From contig RQOG01000101.1 of the NCBI GenBank assembly GCA_003854985.1, positions 1 through 59,007 of the forward strand: DNA of 59,007 bases. The letters are read 5' to 3'. This DNA is from Calditrichota bacterium. Its GTDB lineage: Bacteria > Calditrichota > Calditrichia > Calditrichales > Calditrichaceae. A model generated the notes under the pieces. That model did not search any database. It saw only the letters and a program-made list of their open reading frames with translations, and was not told where the DNA came from. The position numbers and the translations under genes were made by a program. Positions 26,917 through 37,113 of the stretch are shown in pieces (the stretch's first letter is position 1; each line of letters opens with the position of its first letter).

Positions 26917-27954
26917 ATGTATTCAAACGACAAATCTGGATTTAGAAAATTTTTACTTGGTTTTCATGAGCAAATATCCGAAAGCGCCGCTATTTTAAAG
27001 AAATCTGGAATCGCTGCTTTTCCCAAATCGATCAATAATGTCATTTATCTTGGTATGGGTGGTTCCGGGATTGCCGGAGAACTGCTAAATGACGCTCTGT
27101 ATGATGATTTACAAATTCCTTTAAGGGTGATAAGCAGTTATCAGATACCGGGATATTGTAACAGTAAAAGTCTCGTCATTGCATCGAGTTATTCAGGCAA
27201 TACGGAAGAAGTTATCAGCGCTGTGCAGTTTGCGGAAGAAAAGAAGGCACATATCATCACAATTTCTTCCGGAGGCGAATTACAGAAATTAGCCAAGAAA
27301 AAGAAATGGGAGCACATTTCAATTCCCGAAGGTTACCCGCCAAGACAGGCGCTGGGATATCTGTTTTTCCCAATTTATCACCTGCTCGGGCAAAATGGAT
27401 TTATAAATAATTATGATTCTGATCTGAGCGATTTGGTTATGTTCGTGAAAAAAATTATTCGAATGAATGATTATCCTAATGTTGAAGGACATGTACTTTC
27501 GAAAGAGCTGGCTCATAAAATTCAGGGTAAAATTCCGATATTTTATTCAACAGCGCCATATTTGAGAACCATTGCCAGACGCTGGCAAAACCAGGTACAT
27601 GAAAGCGCCAAGTCTATGGCATTTTCCAATATTCTGCCGGAAATGAATCACAACGAAATTCTGGGATGGGAAATGGAAGGTATACCATTGAATAATTTTA
27701 TTGTAATTTTTCTTGAAAATGAAAACCTTCTTCCGCGGATACAAAAGCGAATTGAATTATCAAAAAAAATTATCAACCGGTATCTGGTTGATGTAGTGGA
27801 TATTTATACCAGCGGAACAAAAACTCTGGAAAAAGTTTTATCCATGGTTATACTCGGCGACTGGGTAAGTTATTATTTAGCGCTTGATTATAAAAAAGAT
27901 CCGGTGGAAATTGAAAATGTGAATTATCTGAAAAGTGAAATGGCTAAAATGTAA
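26917..27954 (+). CDS. Bifunctional phosphoglucose/phosphomannose isomerase (SIS domain)
   Basis: 345 residues with two SIS folds: GMGGSGIAGELL, SSYSGNTEEVISA, then PPRQALGYLFFPIYHLL and the catalytic-type SNILPEMNHNEILGW. These belong to the Pgi/Pmi family first described in archaea, which interconverts glucose-6-P, mannose-6-P and fructose-6-P. Directly after the mannose-type PTS genes (4-base gap) it would route imported mannose phosphate into glycolysis, or in reverse supply mannose-6-P for the GDP-mannose that gmd uses. GAGGAG precedes the ATG. Confidence 0.93.
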   Translation: MYSNDKSGFRKFLLGFHEQISESAAILKKSGIAAFPKSINNVIYLGMGGSGIAGELLNDALYDDLQIPLRVISSYQIPGYCNSKSLVIASSYSGNTEEVISAVQFAEEKKAHIITISSGGELQKLAKKKKWEHISIPEGYPPRQALGYLFFPIYHLLGQNGFINNYDSDLSDLVMFVKKIIRMNDYPNVEGHVLSKELAHKIQGKIPIFYSTAPYLRTIARRWQNQVHESAKSMAFSNILPEMNHNEILGWEMEGIPLNNFIVIFLENENLLPRIQKRIELSKKIINRYLVDVVDIYTSGTKTLEKVLSMVILGDWVSYYLALDYKKDPVEIENVNYLKSEMAKM

Positions 27955-28001
27955 TTTAACGGTTATAAAAATATCAAAATTGATAATAGTAAGGAGTGAT
28001 G

Positions 28002-29129
28002 ATGAGTAGTTTTTTATTTTCATCTGAATCGGTTACGGAAGGTCATCCGGATAAAATAGCCGATCAGATTTCCGATGCGGTGTTAGACGCCGTGATGACC
28101 GATGACCCCTTTGGCCGGGTTGCCTGTGAAACGTTTGTGACTACAGGAATGGTTTTGATTGGAGGAGAAATCACCACAGAATGTTACGTAGATATTCCTC
28201 AGATTGCCAGAAAGGTTATCGAAGATATCGGTTATGTTAATGCGGAATATGGTTTTGACAATAAAACCTGCGCTATTTTAACTACGATAGATCAACAGTC
28301 GCCTGATATTGCACAGGGTGTTGACAAAGCTGGCGCAGGTGATCAGGGAATGATGTTCGGTTATGCCTGCACTGAAACCAAGACACTCATGCCTTTGCCG
28401 ATTTCTCTGGCACATCAGTTAACCATGCGTATGGCGGAAGTGCGTAAAAAAGGAATATTGAACTTTTTGCGCCCGGATGGAAAATCCCAGGTTTCCATTA
28501 AATATGTTGACGGAAAACCCGTATCAGTAGATAAAGTTGTCATCTCGACACAGCACCATGATCATGTTTCCAATAAAGACATTCATGAAGGTATTGTGGA
28601 AGAAGTAATCAAACCGGTTATCCCCAAAGAATTAAAAAAAGGCGAACTGGAATACTTCATTAATCCGACCGGCCGTTTTGTTGTCGGCGGCCCGCAGGGC
28701 GATGCGGGTTTAACAGGCAGAAAAATAATCGTTGATACTTACGGTGGGATGTATAGTCATGGCGGCGGGGCTTTCAGTGGTAAAGATCCAACCAAAGTTG
28801 ACCGTTCTGCTTCGTATTTTGCCAGATATGTGGCAAAAAATATTGTCGCCGCAGGTCTGGCCGAAAAATGCGGCCTGCAGGTTGCTTACGCTATTGGGGT
28901 GGCAGAACCTGTTTCAATTATGATTGATACTTTTGGCACCGGGAAATTATCGGATGATGAGCTCACCAGGCTTGTCCTGAAGAACTTTGATTTTACACCT
29001 GCCGGATTAATAGAAACACTGCAATTGCGGCGCCCGATTTTTCGTAAAACGGCTTCTTACGGGCACTTCGGACGTGAATTGCCGGAATTTACCTGGGAAG
29101 CAACGGATATGGCGGAGAAACTTAAATAA
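28002..29129 (+). CDS. metK: S-adenosylmethionine synthetase
   Basis: MetK joins methionine and ATP to SAM. 375 residues with [28 protein letters not shown] and [17 protein letters not shown], full length and typical. I start at ATG 28002 because AAGGAG at 27991-27996 is five bases upstream; in-frame GTG 27996 and ATG 27999 are too close to it. A strong terminator follows. No SAM riboswitch is visible in the 40-base leader. Confidence 0.97.
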   Translation: MSSFLFSSESVTEGHPDKIADQISDAVLDAVMTDDPFGRVACETFVTTGMVLIGGEITTECYVDIPQIARKVIEDIGYVNAEYGFDNKTCAILTTIDQQSPDIAQGVDKAGAGDQGMMFGYACTETKTLMPLPISLAHQLTMRMAEVRKKGILNFLRPDGKSQVSIKYVDGKPVSVDKVVISTQHHDHVSNKDIHEGIVEEVIKPVIPKELKKGELEYFINPTGRFVVGGPQGDAGLTGRKIIVDTYGGMYSHGGGAFSGKDPTKVDRSASYFARYVAKNIVAAGLAEKCGLQVAYAIGVAEPVSIMIDTFGTGKLSDDELTRLVLKNFDFTPAGLIETLQLRRPIFRKTASYGHFGRELPEFTWEATDMAEKLK

Positions 29130-29134
29130 AAAAG

Positions 29135-29158
29135 CCCGGTGAAAACCGGGTTTTTTTT
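29135..29158. terminator. Rho-independent terminator after metK
   Basis: CCCGGT (29135-29140), GAAA tetraloop, ACCGGG (29145-29150), then eight T. An A run just upstream (29127-29133) means it could also work on the opposite strand. Confidence 0.93.
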
Positions 29159-29400
29159 GTATAAAATGTTTAAAACCTCATTAATATCAAAACCTGTAGA
29201 TTCTTCACGCTCAGTAAATCAACATCATCCGGGCCTCTTTGGTTAATAAATCGAAGCAGAAAAACGCTCCTTAGTTTTTGAAGGTTTAACTGGTGTAAAA
29301 GTACGTCTCAGAATTATCATTCATTGCTGTTTTTGTATTTGATTTGATTAAACCAAAGGTGTAATTTCAAAGCTCTAAAAATTAAACCGGAACTTTAATT

Positions 29401-30690
29401 GTGAAAAAGATTCTGATTCTTCTTGTAATGATCAGCAGCCAGATCGCGGCACAGCCTTTCCAGGTTCCCTGGGCAGACGACCGCAGCGATGGACAGAACC
29501 TGACAATAAAATTGGTTACTTTCGGTGTGGGTGATGATATTCCCTCCTGGTGGGGACATACCGCTTTAATCGTGGAAGATCAGGAATTCCGTAGATCACG
29601 GATTTATAATTTCGGATTATTCTCCTTCGAAGATGGCATGTTGTTTAAATTTATAATGGGACGGTTAATTTTTTCTGCCGGAGATTTCAGCGTTCCGGGT
29701 TATTTGTCCTATTATAAAAGTGAAAACCGTGAAATCAGAATTGTGACGCTGAATATGCCGGATGATACAAAAAGAAAACTGGCCAAAAAACTGGCTGATG
29801 CCATTTTACCGGTAAATAAATATTATCTGTATCATCATTACTACGATAATTGTTCGACCCGTCTAAGGGATTTGTTGAATGAATGCACCGGTGGAGCGCT
29901 GAAGAAGGAATCCGCCAAACCGGCAAAAATGTCGCTCCGGGATCATACTAAAAGATATACGGGCCATTCTCCTTTCATGGAATTATTACTGATGTACCTG
30001 ATGAATGATTCCATTGACAAACCATGCGCCCAATGGGATGAAATGTTTTTGCCGGATGAACTGGAAGCCCATATTCTGCGGTTGACTTATCCCGATTCAA
30101 CCGGTCAGGATAGCAAACTGGCCAAAGAACAATTTACATTTTTTAAGGCGGAACGGGCGCCGATCCCGGAGGATGCGCCTGATCATTATGCCTTAATGAT
30201 TATTAGCGGCGCCTTATTGGCATTATTATCTTTTTCCACAGCCTGGTATTATGTTTATCATACAACGGGTATTAAGGGAAGAGTTTTCTTCGGACTCTAT
30301 CATTCCATTTTAGGATTTATTATCGGTCTGCCCGGTCTGGGATTGGGACTGATGGCTTCATTTACGGATCATAGCGTAACGTATTATAATGAAAATCTGC
30401 TGCTGTCCAATCCTCTTACGTTTTTGATTTTTCTGGCCGGCGCGGCAATTCTTATGAATAAAAAGAGAAGCCTTGACTGGTTTAAAGCCTTGGTTTATCT
30501 GCATCTGATTTTGGCGGTGATAGCGCTGGTTATTAAGATATTTCCTGTTTTTGATCAGGATAATTATATGGTTTTTGCTTTTATACTTCCGGTCTGGGCT
30601 GGTCTTGGCGTTACCGCCTGGTTTATTTCCGGAAAAACAAATCCGGCAAATCAAAAAACCGGTTCAGGCCAGTCGAGTATTAGAATATAA
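29401..30690 (+). CDS. DUF4105 (Lnb N-terminal-like) integral membrane protein
   Basis: 429 residues from a GTG start. Signal peptide (about 1-17), a periplasmic DUF4105 domain (about 35-225), and five predicted membrane helices from about residue 262 on. The conserved residues are His53 in WWGHTALIV and Cys151 in YYDNCSTRLRD, with a NLTIKLVTFGVGDD lead-in. The paired His and Cys resemble the arrangement in cysteine-dependent NlpC/P60-like enzymes, but the activity is not established. Preceded by a 240-base AT-rich gap after the metK terminator. Confidence 0.82.
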   Translation: MKKILILLVMISSQIAAQPFQVPWADDRSDGQNLTIKLVTFGVGDDIPSWWGHTALIVEDQEFRRSRIYNFGLFSFEDGMLFKFIMGRLIFSAGDFSVPGYLSYYKSENREIRIVTLNMPDDTKRKLAKKLADAILPVNKYYLYHHYYDNCSTRLRDLLNECTGGALKKESAKPAKMSLRDHTKRYTGHSPFMELLLMYLMNDSIDKPCAQWDEMFLPDELEAHILRLTYPDSTGQDSKLAKEQFTFFKAERAPIPEDAPDHYALMIISGALLALLSFSTAWYYVYHTTGIKGRVFFGLYHSILGFIIGLPGLGLGLMASFTDHSVTYYNENLLLSNPLTFLIFLAGAAILMNKKRSLDWFKALVYLHLILAVIALVIKIFPVFDQDNYMVFAFILPVWAGLGVTAWFISGKTNPANQKTGSGQSSIRI

Positions 30691-30706
30691 TTTTTACGGA
30701 GATTAT

Positions 30707-31612
30707 ATGAAGTTTAAACATATTGTAGTTCCGACGGATTTTTCACCTACGGCAAATAATGCCGTTAAGCAGGCCTTAGTGTTAGCGGCCCGTTATGACG
30801 CTAAAGTTACCGTAACGCATGCCCGGGTATTGTATGAAGATGATCCGGCTGCCTTATCCGGAAAACTAAAGGAATTGAAAAAGAATGAGGAGGAGATAGA
30901 ATCCGAGCTTAAAAAGCGCATGGAAGAGAGCTGCGATAAGGAACTTTCTGTTAAAGTAAACCACGAAATTATCAGAGGATATTCCGCGCCTTCCGCTATT
31001 CTAAACTATTTAAATACAAACACGCCCGATCTGGTGGTTATAGGTACCCATGGTAGGAGCGGCGTCGAACATTTTCTGTTAGGTAGTGTAGCTGAAAAAG
31101 TGGTGCGTTATGCACCTTGTCCTGTTTTAACGGTAAATGAAAGTTCGGAATGCGGGCGGGCCTTTCCTAAAATTATAGTGCCTGTTGATTTCAGCGAACT
31201 TTCGATAATTGCTTTAAAGGCCGCCGCCGAACTGGCGGAAGCAGGCTCCGAAGAAATTCATTTGTTCTATGCGGTCGATAAGGATGTGCATCCGGCGCTG
31301 TATTCCTGGGGAATGAAATCCGTGCTTGATATAGTGCCCGACATTATACAGAAAGCGGAAATAAAAATGGATCAGGCCGCCGCACAGGTTCCGGGACTGA
31401 GTAAAGTTAAACTTATTAAAAGAGTGGATGCCGGGGTTCCTTATAAGGAAATTGCCCGCTATGTAAAAGAAATTAACGCAGATCTGGTGGTTATTGCCAC
31501 ACATGGTCTGGCGGGCTTAGACCGGATGTTATTAGGAAGTACAACCGAAAAACTTATCCGGGCAATTAAAAAACCTATTTTGACTCTTAAGAAATATAAT
31601 AAGGCCTTATAA
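30707..31612 (+). CDS. Tandem universal stress protein (UspA domains)
   Basis: 301 residues, two Usp domains. Each ends with the ATP-binding pattern G-x2-G-x9-G-(S/T): [15 protein letters not shown] in the first half, [15 protein letters not shown] in the second, and each starts with IVVPTDFS or IIVPVDFS. I start at ATG 30707, which follows ACGGAG; the frame stays open upstream inside the previous gene, but those residues are not part of the family. Usp proteins bind ATP and support stress survival; the trigger is unknown. Confidence 0.93.
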   Translation: MKFKHIVVPTDFSPTANNAVKQALVLAARYDAKVTVTHARVLYEDDPAALSGKLKELKKNEEEIESELKKRMEESCDKELSVKVNHEIIRGYSAPSAILNYLNTNTPDLVVIGTHGRSGVEHFLLGSVAEKVVRYAPCPVLTVNESSECGRAFPKIIVPVDFSELSIIALKAAAELAEAGSEEIHLFYAVDKDVHPALYSWGMKSVLDIVPDIIQKAEIKMDQAAAQVPGLSKVKLIKRVDAGVPYKEIARYVKEINADLVVIATHGLAGLDRMLLGSTTEKLIRAIKKPILTLKKYNKAL

Positions 31613-31629
31613 CATTTATAAGACTATTC

Positions 31630-34452
31630 ATGAATAAGAAAAACGTAATTTTTATAAAAGGCGCCCGGGAACATAATCTCAAAAATATTGATGTTACAAT
31701 TCCCAGAGATAAACTGGTAGTTATTACCGGTTTGTCCGGTTCAGGTAAATCCAGCCTGGCTTTCGATACGATTTATGCCGAAGGTCAGCGCCGGTACGTG
31801 GAATCGCTCAACGCTTATGCCCGGCAGTTTCTCGGTTTAATGGAAAAACCGGATGTGGACTATATCGAAGGTTTGTCTCCGGCTATTTCCATCGAGCAAA
31901 AATCAACCAGTCGTAATCCGCGTTCGACCGTAGGAACCGTAACGGAAATATACGATTATTTCCGTTTGTTATTCGCCCGTATAGGAACCATGCACTGCCC
32001 GGAGTGCGGCAGAGTCGTGGAAAGGCAAACCGTTCAGCAAATTGTTGATGAAATTCTTCGCTGGCCGGAGAACACGAAAATCCAGGTGTTATCCCCGGTA
32101 ATCAGGGGACGAAAAGGAGAATATAAGGAAGCGCTGAATCAATTCCGCAAGGATGGATTTGTAAGAATCCGGCTGGATGGCATTGTCTATTCGCTTGATG
32201 AAGAGATCAATCCCGATAAAAACAAAAAGCACAACCTGGAACTTGTAGTAGACCGCCTGGTTGTTAAACAGGATATTAGAAAAAGACTGACAGACTCGAT
32301 CGAATTGGCGCTGAATCATGGAAACGGTATGGTTTATATTCATAAACCGGAGACCAATGAAGAGACGCTGTTCAGCGAAAAATTTGCCTGCCCGCACTGC
32401 CATCTTTCGTTTGATGAACCGGCGCCGCGCAATTTTTCATTTAACAGCCCTTTCGGAGCCTGCCCGAAATGTGATGGACTTGGTACGCTTACCCAGATTG
32501 ATCCCAACCTGATTGTGCCGGATCAGGATTTATCCATAGACCGAGGCGCAATTAAAATTCTTAATAACCGTAATGAAGGATATTACTATGACATGCTGGT
32601 AAGCCTGAGTCAGGAATATGGCTTTAGTCTGAGTGTTCCGTGGAAAACCCTGTCGCCGAAGGTGAAGGATATCATTTTGTACGGGCTGGGCAGTCATAAA
32701 ATTAAATTCAAATATCGCCGCGAAAATGCTTATGTGGAGTGGTATAGCCAGTATGAAGGCATTATAAACAATTTATTGCGCAGGTATAAACAAACCAGTT
32801 CACAGCATGTACGAACCTGGATCGAAGGATTTATGAATAGCGTGCCTTGCAGTGAATGCCAGGGAACGCGCCTTAAAAAAGAAAGCCTGGCGGTACGTAT
32901 TAACGGGATGAATATTTATGATCTGACGGTTATGTCGATTAAGGAAGTTGCCGCTTTTTTTAACAATCTTAAACTGACAACACAGCAGGAGCAGATTGCC
33001 CGTCAGATACTTAAGGAAGTAAAGCAGAGACTGGAATTTCTGATTAATGTCGGCCTGGACTATCTTAATCTCAGCCGGTCTGCAGGAACTTTGTCGGGAG
33101 GCGAAGCCCAGCGTATCCGGCTGGCGACCCAGATCGGATCGCAGTTAGTCGGTGTATTATATATTCTGGATGAACCCAGTATCGGTTTGCATCAAAGGGA
33201 TAACAAAAAACTCATTGACACCTTAAAACAACTGCGCGATTTAGGCAATACCGTGGTGGTCGTGGAGCACGACCGGGAGACGATCGAAGCCGCTGATTAT
33301 GTAATCGATTTGGGACCGAGGGCCGGCCGGCAGGGCGGTGAAGTGGTTGCCGCCGGGCCACCGGAAAAAATTTCAAAAAATAAAAGCAGTCTTACCGGTT
33401 TATATCTTTCCGGCGTAATGAAAATTCCTGTACCGGAAAGACGAAGAGAAGGCAATGGTAAATTTTTGGTGCTTTCGGGAGCGACAGGAAATAATCTTAA
33501 AAATCTTCAGGTATCTTTTCCTCTGGGTAAATTTATCTGCGTAACCGGCGTATCCGGATCGGGCAAAAGCACTCTGGTAAATGAAACATTATATGCCGCG
33601 CTCGCCCGTCACTATTATGGCTCTAAAAAAATCCCGTTACCCTATAAATCTATTGATGGATTATCCCATATTGATAAAGTTATCGATCTTGACCAGTCTC
33701 CGATCGGTAGAACGCCAAGATCGAATCCCGCTACCTACACCGGATTATTTACGCCCTTGCGGGATATATTCAGCCAGCTGCCGGAGTCCAAAATCCGGGG
33801 GTATAAACCGGGCCGGTTCAGTTTTAACGTAAAGGGCGGCCGCTGTGAAAACTGCGAAGGCGACGGCGTTAAAAAAATTGAAATGCACTTTTTACCGGAT
33901 GTCTATGTTCAATGCGAAGAATGCAAGGGCCGGCGTTACAATAGGGAAACTCTGGAAATAAAATATAAAGGAAAGTCCATTGCCGATGTACTGGAAATGA
34001 CGGTTAACCAGGCTCTGGAATTTTTTGCCAACATTCCTGCCGTTAACCGCCGTCTGCAAACGCTTTTTGACGTGGGACTGGGTTATATTCATTTGGGACA
34101 GGCGGCTACAACGCTTTCCGGCGGGGAAGCTCAGCGCATTAAACTGGCTACGGAACTTTCTAAAATAGGAACCGGAAATACGTTGTATATCCTTGATGAA
34201 CCTACAACAGGTTTACATTTTGAAGATATTAATATGCTGCTCAGCGTGTTAAACAGGCTGGTGGATAAGGGTAATACGGTAATTGTGATCGAGCATAATC
34301 TGGACGTAATCAAAACAGCCGACTGGATTATTGATATCGGTCCAGAAGGAGGCGCCAAAGGCGGGCGAATTATTGTTGAAGGCTCTCCGGAAAAAGTGTC
34401 GCGTTGCGCCAAATCCTATACGGCAAAATTCCTTGAATGTGAACTAAGGTAA
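31630..34452 (+). CDS. uvrA: Excinuclease ABC subunit A
   Basis: UvrA is the damage-sensing ATPase of nucleotide excision repair. The 940 residues contain two ABC cassettes: Walker [10 protein letters not shown] and GVSGSGKST, and two LSGGEAQRI signatures with downstream ILDEPS and ILDEPT. Zinc-finger cysteine pairs are visible ([21 protein letters not shown] with CEEC). Normal length. It follows the usp gene by 17 bases. Confidence 0.97.
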   Translation: MNKKNVIFIKGAREHNLKNIDVTIPRDKLVVITGLSGSGKSSLAFDTIYAEGQRRYVESLNAYARQFLGLMEKPDVDYIEGLSPAISIEQKSTSRNPRSTVGTVTEIYDYFRLLFARIGTMHCPECGRVVERQTVQQIVDEILRWPENTKIQVLSPVIRGRKGEYKEALNQFRKDGFVRIRLDGIVYSLDEEINPDKNKKHNLELVVDRLVVKQDIRKRLTDSIELALNHGNGMVYIHKPETNEETLFSEKFACPHCHLSFDEPAPRNFSFNSPFGACPKCDGLGTLTQIDPNLIVPDQDLSIDRGAIKILNNRNEGYYYDMLVSLSQEYGFSLSVPWKTLSPKVKDIILYGLGSHKIKFKYRRENAYVEWYSQYEGIINNLLRRYKQTSSQHVRTWIEGFMNSVPCSECQGTRLKKESLAVRINGMNIYDLTVMSIKEVAAFFNNLKLTTQQEQIARQILKEVKQRLEFLINVGLDYLNLSRSAGTLSGGEAQRIRLATQIGSQLVGVLYILDEPSIGLHQRDNKKLIDTLKQLRDLGNTVVVVEHDRETIEAADYVIDLGPRAGRQGGEVVAAGPPEKISKNKSSLTGLYLSGVMKIPVPERRREGNGKFLVLSGATGNNLKNLQVSFPLGKFICVTGVSGSGKSTLVNETLYAALARHYYGSKKIPLPYKSIDGLSHIDKVIDLDQSPIGRTPRSNPATYTGLFTPLRDIFSQLPESKIRGYKPGRFSFNVKGGRCENCEGDGVKKIEMHFLPDVYVQCEECKGRRYNRETLEIKYKGKSIADVLEMTVNQALEFFANIPAVNRRLQTLFDVGLGYIHLGQAATTLSGGEAQRIKLATELSKIGTGNTLYILDEPTTGLHFEDINMLLSVLNRLVDKGNTVIVIEHNLDVIKTADWIIDIGPEGGAKGGRIIVEGSPEKVSRCAKSYTAKFLECELR

Positions 34453-34576
34453 AAGTATCTTTTTCTTTCCATCGCGGATGTAAAGCGTAATCCTAATTTA
34501 TAAAAAAAGATTTTTACAGCAGGTTGTATTAAAAGTATTCAGTGACTAAATTTCCTTATTCGAATTCTTAAAAGAG

Positions 34577-35197
34577 ATGAACATGTTCGATTATTTTTTA
34601 TATTTCGTTGTTTCTTATCTTTTTGGTTCATTTCCAACGGCTTATCTGCTGATTCGTATTGCATCGAAAAAAGACATTCGTAACGAAGGATCGGGTAATG
34701 TAGGGACATTTAATGCCATTCGGGTCAGCAGGAAAAAATGGATAGGCGCGGTTGTTTTATTAATCGATTTGCTGAAAGGCGCTTTGCCTGCCTGGTATGC
34801 CGGTTCAATCAGCGGCAAAGACGATCTGATTATGCTTCTGGTTGTATGCGGGGTGACGCTTGGCCATGTATATCCTGTGTGGCTAAAATTTAAGGGAGGC
34901 CGGGGATTGGCGGTCGCCGCCGGCGCCTTGCTGATGATAGAGCCGGTTTTTGTCGGTATCTGGCTCGCCATCTGGCTGATCTTTTATATTATTTTAAGAA
35001 TTCATACTATTGCCAGCATGATTGCAACCGTAGCTTTGCCGGTGATTGTGTTTTTTGCCAGGAATATTTTCTTTTCCGATCAATGTCTGCTTATCCTGTT
35101 GCCGGTTTGTATGCTTATTTTTCAGCGGCATTTGGAACGGCTTCCTGATATTGTTTATGAAAAATCAAAACAACTTATGATGGAGAATCAACGATGA
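34577..35197 (+). CDS. plsY: Acyl-phosphate:glycerol-3-phosphate acyltransferase PlsY
   Basis: 206 residues, five or so membrane helices. PlsY motifs are GSFPTAYLL, GSGNVGTFNA (family GSGNxGxxN) and GHVYPVWLKFKGGRGLA. It performs the first acylation of phospholipid synthesis using acyl-phosphate. The C-terminal end overlaps gcvT by four bases (ATGA), showing coupled translation. A second in-frame ATG at 34583 is an alternative start. Confidence 0.95.
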   Translation: MNMFDYFLYFVVSYLFGSFPTAYLLIRIASKKDIRNEGSGNVGTFNAIRVSRKKWIGAVVLLIDLLKGALPAWYAGSISGKDDLIMLLVVCGVTLGHVYPVWLKFKGGRGLAVAAGALLMIEPVFVGIWLAIWLIFYIILRIHTIASMIATVALPVIVFFARNIFFSDQCLLILLPVCMLIFQRHLERLPDIVYEKSKQLMMENQR

Positions 35198-36270
35198 GTT
35201 TAAAACACACGGCTTTACATGATATACACGAAAAATCCGGCGCAAAAATGGTTGAATTTGCCGGATTCCATATGCCGATACAATATACCAGTATCCGCGA
35301 AGAGCACCGGAGAGTCCGGGAAACGGTCGGCGTATTTGATGTTTCGCATATGGGTGAAATAGAAATCAGTGGCCCGGCGGCCTTACAAATGGTGCAGAAA
35401 ATTACAATTAATGACGCAGCAAAACTGGTCATAGGACAGATTCAGTATTCAGCCATGTGCTATCCGGATGGCGGCATTGTTGATGATCTTCTGGTTTATC
35501 GATATCCCAATAAATATTTGCTGGTTGTTAACGGAGCCAATCTGGATAAGGATTATCAATGGATTATGGACAACCAGATTGCTGATTGTATTGTGTCTAA
35601 TATCAGCGACCAGGTTACGCAACTGGCCATACAGGGTAAAAAAGCAGAAGCAACTTTGCAAAAGCTGACTAAAGTCAACCTGGCGGATATTGCCTATTAC
35701 TGGTTTGTGGAAGGAGAATTGGCCGGGGTATCGATGTTAATTTCCCGCACCGGTTATACGGGCGAGCCCGGATTTGAAATTTATTTTGAAAACCGGTATG
35801 CGGAAAAAATCTGGAATCAACTGATGGATGCCGGGCGAGAATTTCAGATTGCACCAATCGGCCTTGCCGCCCGCGATTCACTGCGCCTTGAGAAAAAAAT
35901 GTGTCTCTATGGCAACGATATTGACCAGACAACGAACCCGCTTGAAGCCGGTTTAGGCTGGATAACGAAACTGGATAAGGGAGATTTTATAGGGCGGGAT
36001 GCTTTGGTTAAGGCAAAAGAAAACGGCATTAAAAGAAAACTGGTGGCGTTTACTTTGGAACAGAGCGGATTTCCGAGAAAAGACTATAAGATATTTAAAA
36101 ATAATAAAGAAATCGGCAGGGTAACCAGCGGCACGGTTTCGCCTATTCTGGAAAAAGGCATCGGGCTTGGTTATGTGTCGGCGGAATTTTCTGCCGTCGG
36201 TACGGAAATTGAAATCGACCTGAGAGGTAAAATGGCTCCCGCGGCGATTATCAAACCGCCTTTCGTATAA
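35194..36270 (+). CDS. gcvT: Aminomethyltransferase (glycine cleavage T protein)
   Basis: 358 residues. GFHMPIQY, GVFDVSHMGEI, MCYPDGGIVDDLLVYR, SRTGYTGEPGFEI and GLAARDSLRLEKKMCLYGND are typical of GcvT. It transfers the methylene unit from lipoyl H-protein to tetrahydrofolate. gcvH and gcvP are not in the window, so the rest of the system must be elsewhere. Start ATG overlaps the plsY stop. Confidence 0.95.
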   Translation: MSLKHTALHDIHEKSGAKMVEFAGFHMPIQYTSIREEHRRVRETVGVFDVSHMGEIEISGPAALQMVQKITINDAAKLVIGQIQYSAMCYPDGGIVDDLLVYRYPNKYLLVVNGANLDKDYQWIMDNQIADCIVSNISDQVTQLAIQGKKAEATLQKLTKVNLADIAYYWFVEGELAGVSMLISRTGYTGEPGFEIYFENRYAEKIWNQLMDAGREFQIAPIGLAARDSLRLEKKMCLYGNDIDQTTNPLEAGLGWITKLDKGDFIGRDALVKAKENGIKRKLVAFTLEQSGFPRKDYKIFKNNKEIGRVTSGTVSPILEKGIGLGYVSAEFSAVGTEIEIDLRGKMAPAAIIKPPFV

Positions 36271-36296
36271 TGTTCTGTTTAAAATAGCGTTCATTT

Positions 36297-37025
36297 ATGA
36301 CCATTGACGTTTTATTTTCACCTGTCGATTATCCGGATTTTGTTGGAAAAACAGCGGTAATTATCGATGTATTACGCGCTTCCACAACCATCACAACGGC
36401 GCTGGATAACGGGGCTTTATCCGTAACGCCTGTAATTTCCGTCGATGAAGCGTTGAAAATGAGAAGTCCTGATGAAAAAGTCTTATTATGCGGTGAAAGA
36501 GGCGGGCTGAAGCCGGAAGGCTTTGATCTGGGTAATTCGCCTTTTGAATATACCGCGGATAGAGTCGCCCATCGTAACCTGGTTTTTACGACAACTAACG
36601 GCACAAAAGCTTTGAGTAAAGCAGAAAAAGCTGAGCCGGTTTATATCGGCTGTTTCCGAAATATGCCGGCGGTGACGGAATTAGTTCTTAAAGAGAATCG
36701 GGATACGATTTTACTCTGCGCTGGAACGGATGGATTATTTTCTTATGAGGATGCATTTTGCGCGGGCCTGATGATTAAAGAGCTTGAAGAAAAATCAAAT
36801 AGCTTTCTTTCGCTAAGCGATGCCGCTCTGTTTGCCGGAAATGCTGTATTGGTCTCCGGATTCAATAAACAGCAAAGTATACAATCCCTGACCAATATTC
36901 TGATATCAACGCTGCATGGCAGGCGTCTTTCAAATTTAGGATTTGCCGGTGATATTGAATTCTGCGCTGCAATCGGAGCGACCAGTACCGTGCCCCGTCT
37001 AAAAGCGGGCAAGTTAATTAAATAA
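36297..37025 (+). CDS. comB: 2-Phosphosulfolactate phosphatase family protein
   Basis: 242 residues, ComB family: IDVLRASTTITTALDNGA near the N terminus, GERGGLKPEGFDLGNSP, FTTTNGTKALSKA and CAGTDGLFSYEDAFCAG. In methanogens and some bacteria ComB removes phosphate from (2R)-phosphosulfolactate on the way to coenzyme M or sulfolactate. The partner ComA synthase is not visible here, and many bacteria carry comB alone, so the true substrate is uncertain. It follows gcvT by 26 bases. Confidence 0.85.
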   Translation: MTIDVLFSPVDYPDFVGKTAVIIDVLRASTTITTALDNGALSVTPVISVDEALKMRSPDEKVLLCGERGGLKPEGFDLGNSPFEYTADRVAHRNLVFTTTNGTKALSKAEKAEPVYIGCFRNMPAVTELVLKENRDTILLCAGTDGLFSYEDAFCAGLMIKELEEKSNSFLSLSDAALFAGNAVLVSGFNKQQSIQSLTNILISTLHGRRLSNLGFAGDIEFCAAIGATSTVPRLKAGKLIK

Positions 37026-37113
37026 AAAGACTTAGGCTGGATACTTCCTTGTAATTACACACCTTTTTACATAAATTACCAACTTGAATTTTAAAAATAA
37101 TTGACAATGTTTA

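Noticed and set aside
30551..30706. Upstream extension of the universal stress protein
   Set aside because: The frame is open but falls inside the DUF4105 gene. ACGGAG and the Usp domain start support ATG 30707.
37100..37105. Perfect TTGACA before ftsK
   Set aside because: Only eight bases from the ATG, so there is no room for a -10 box and transcript start.
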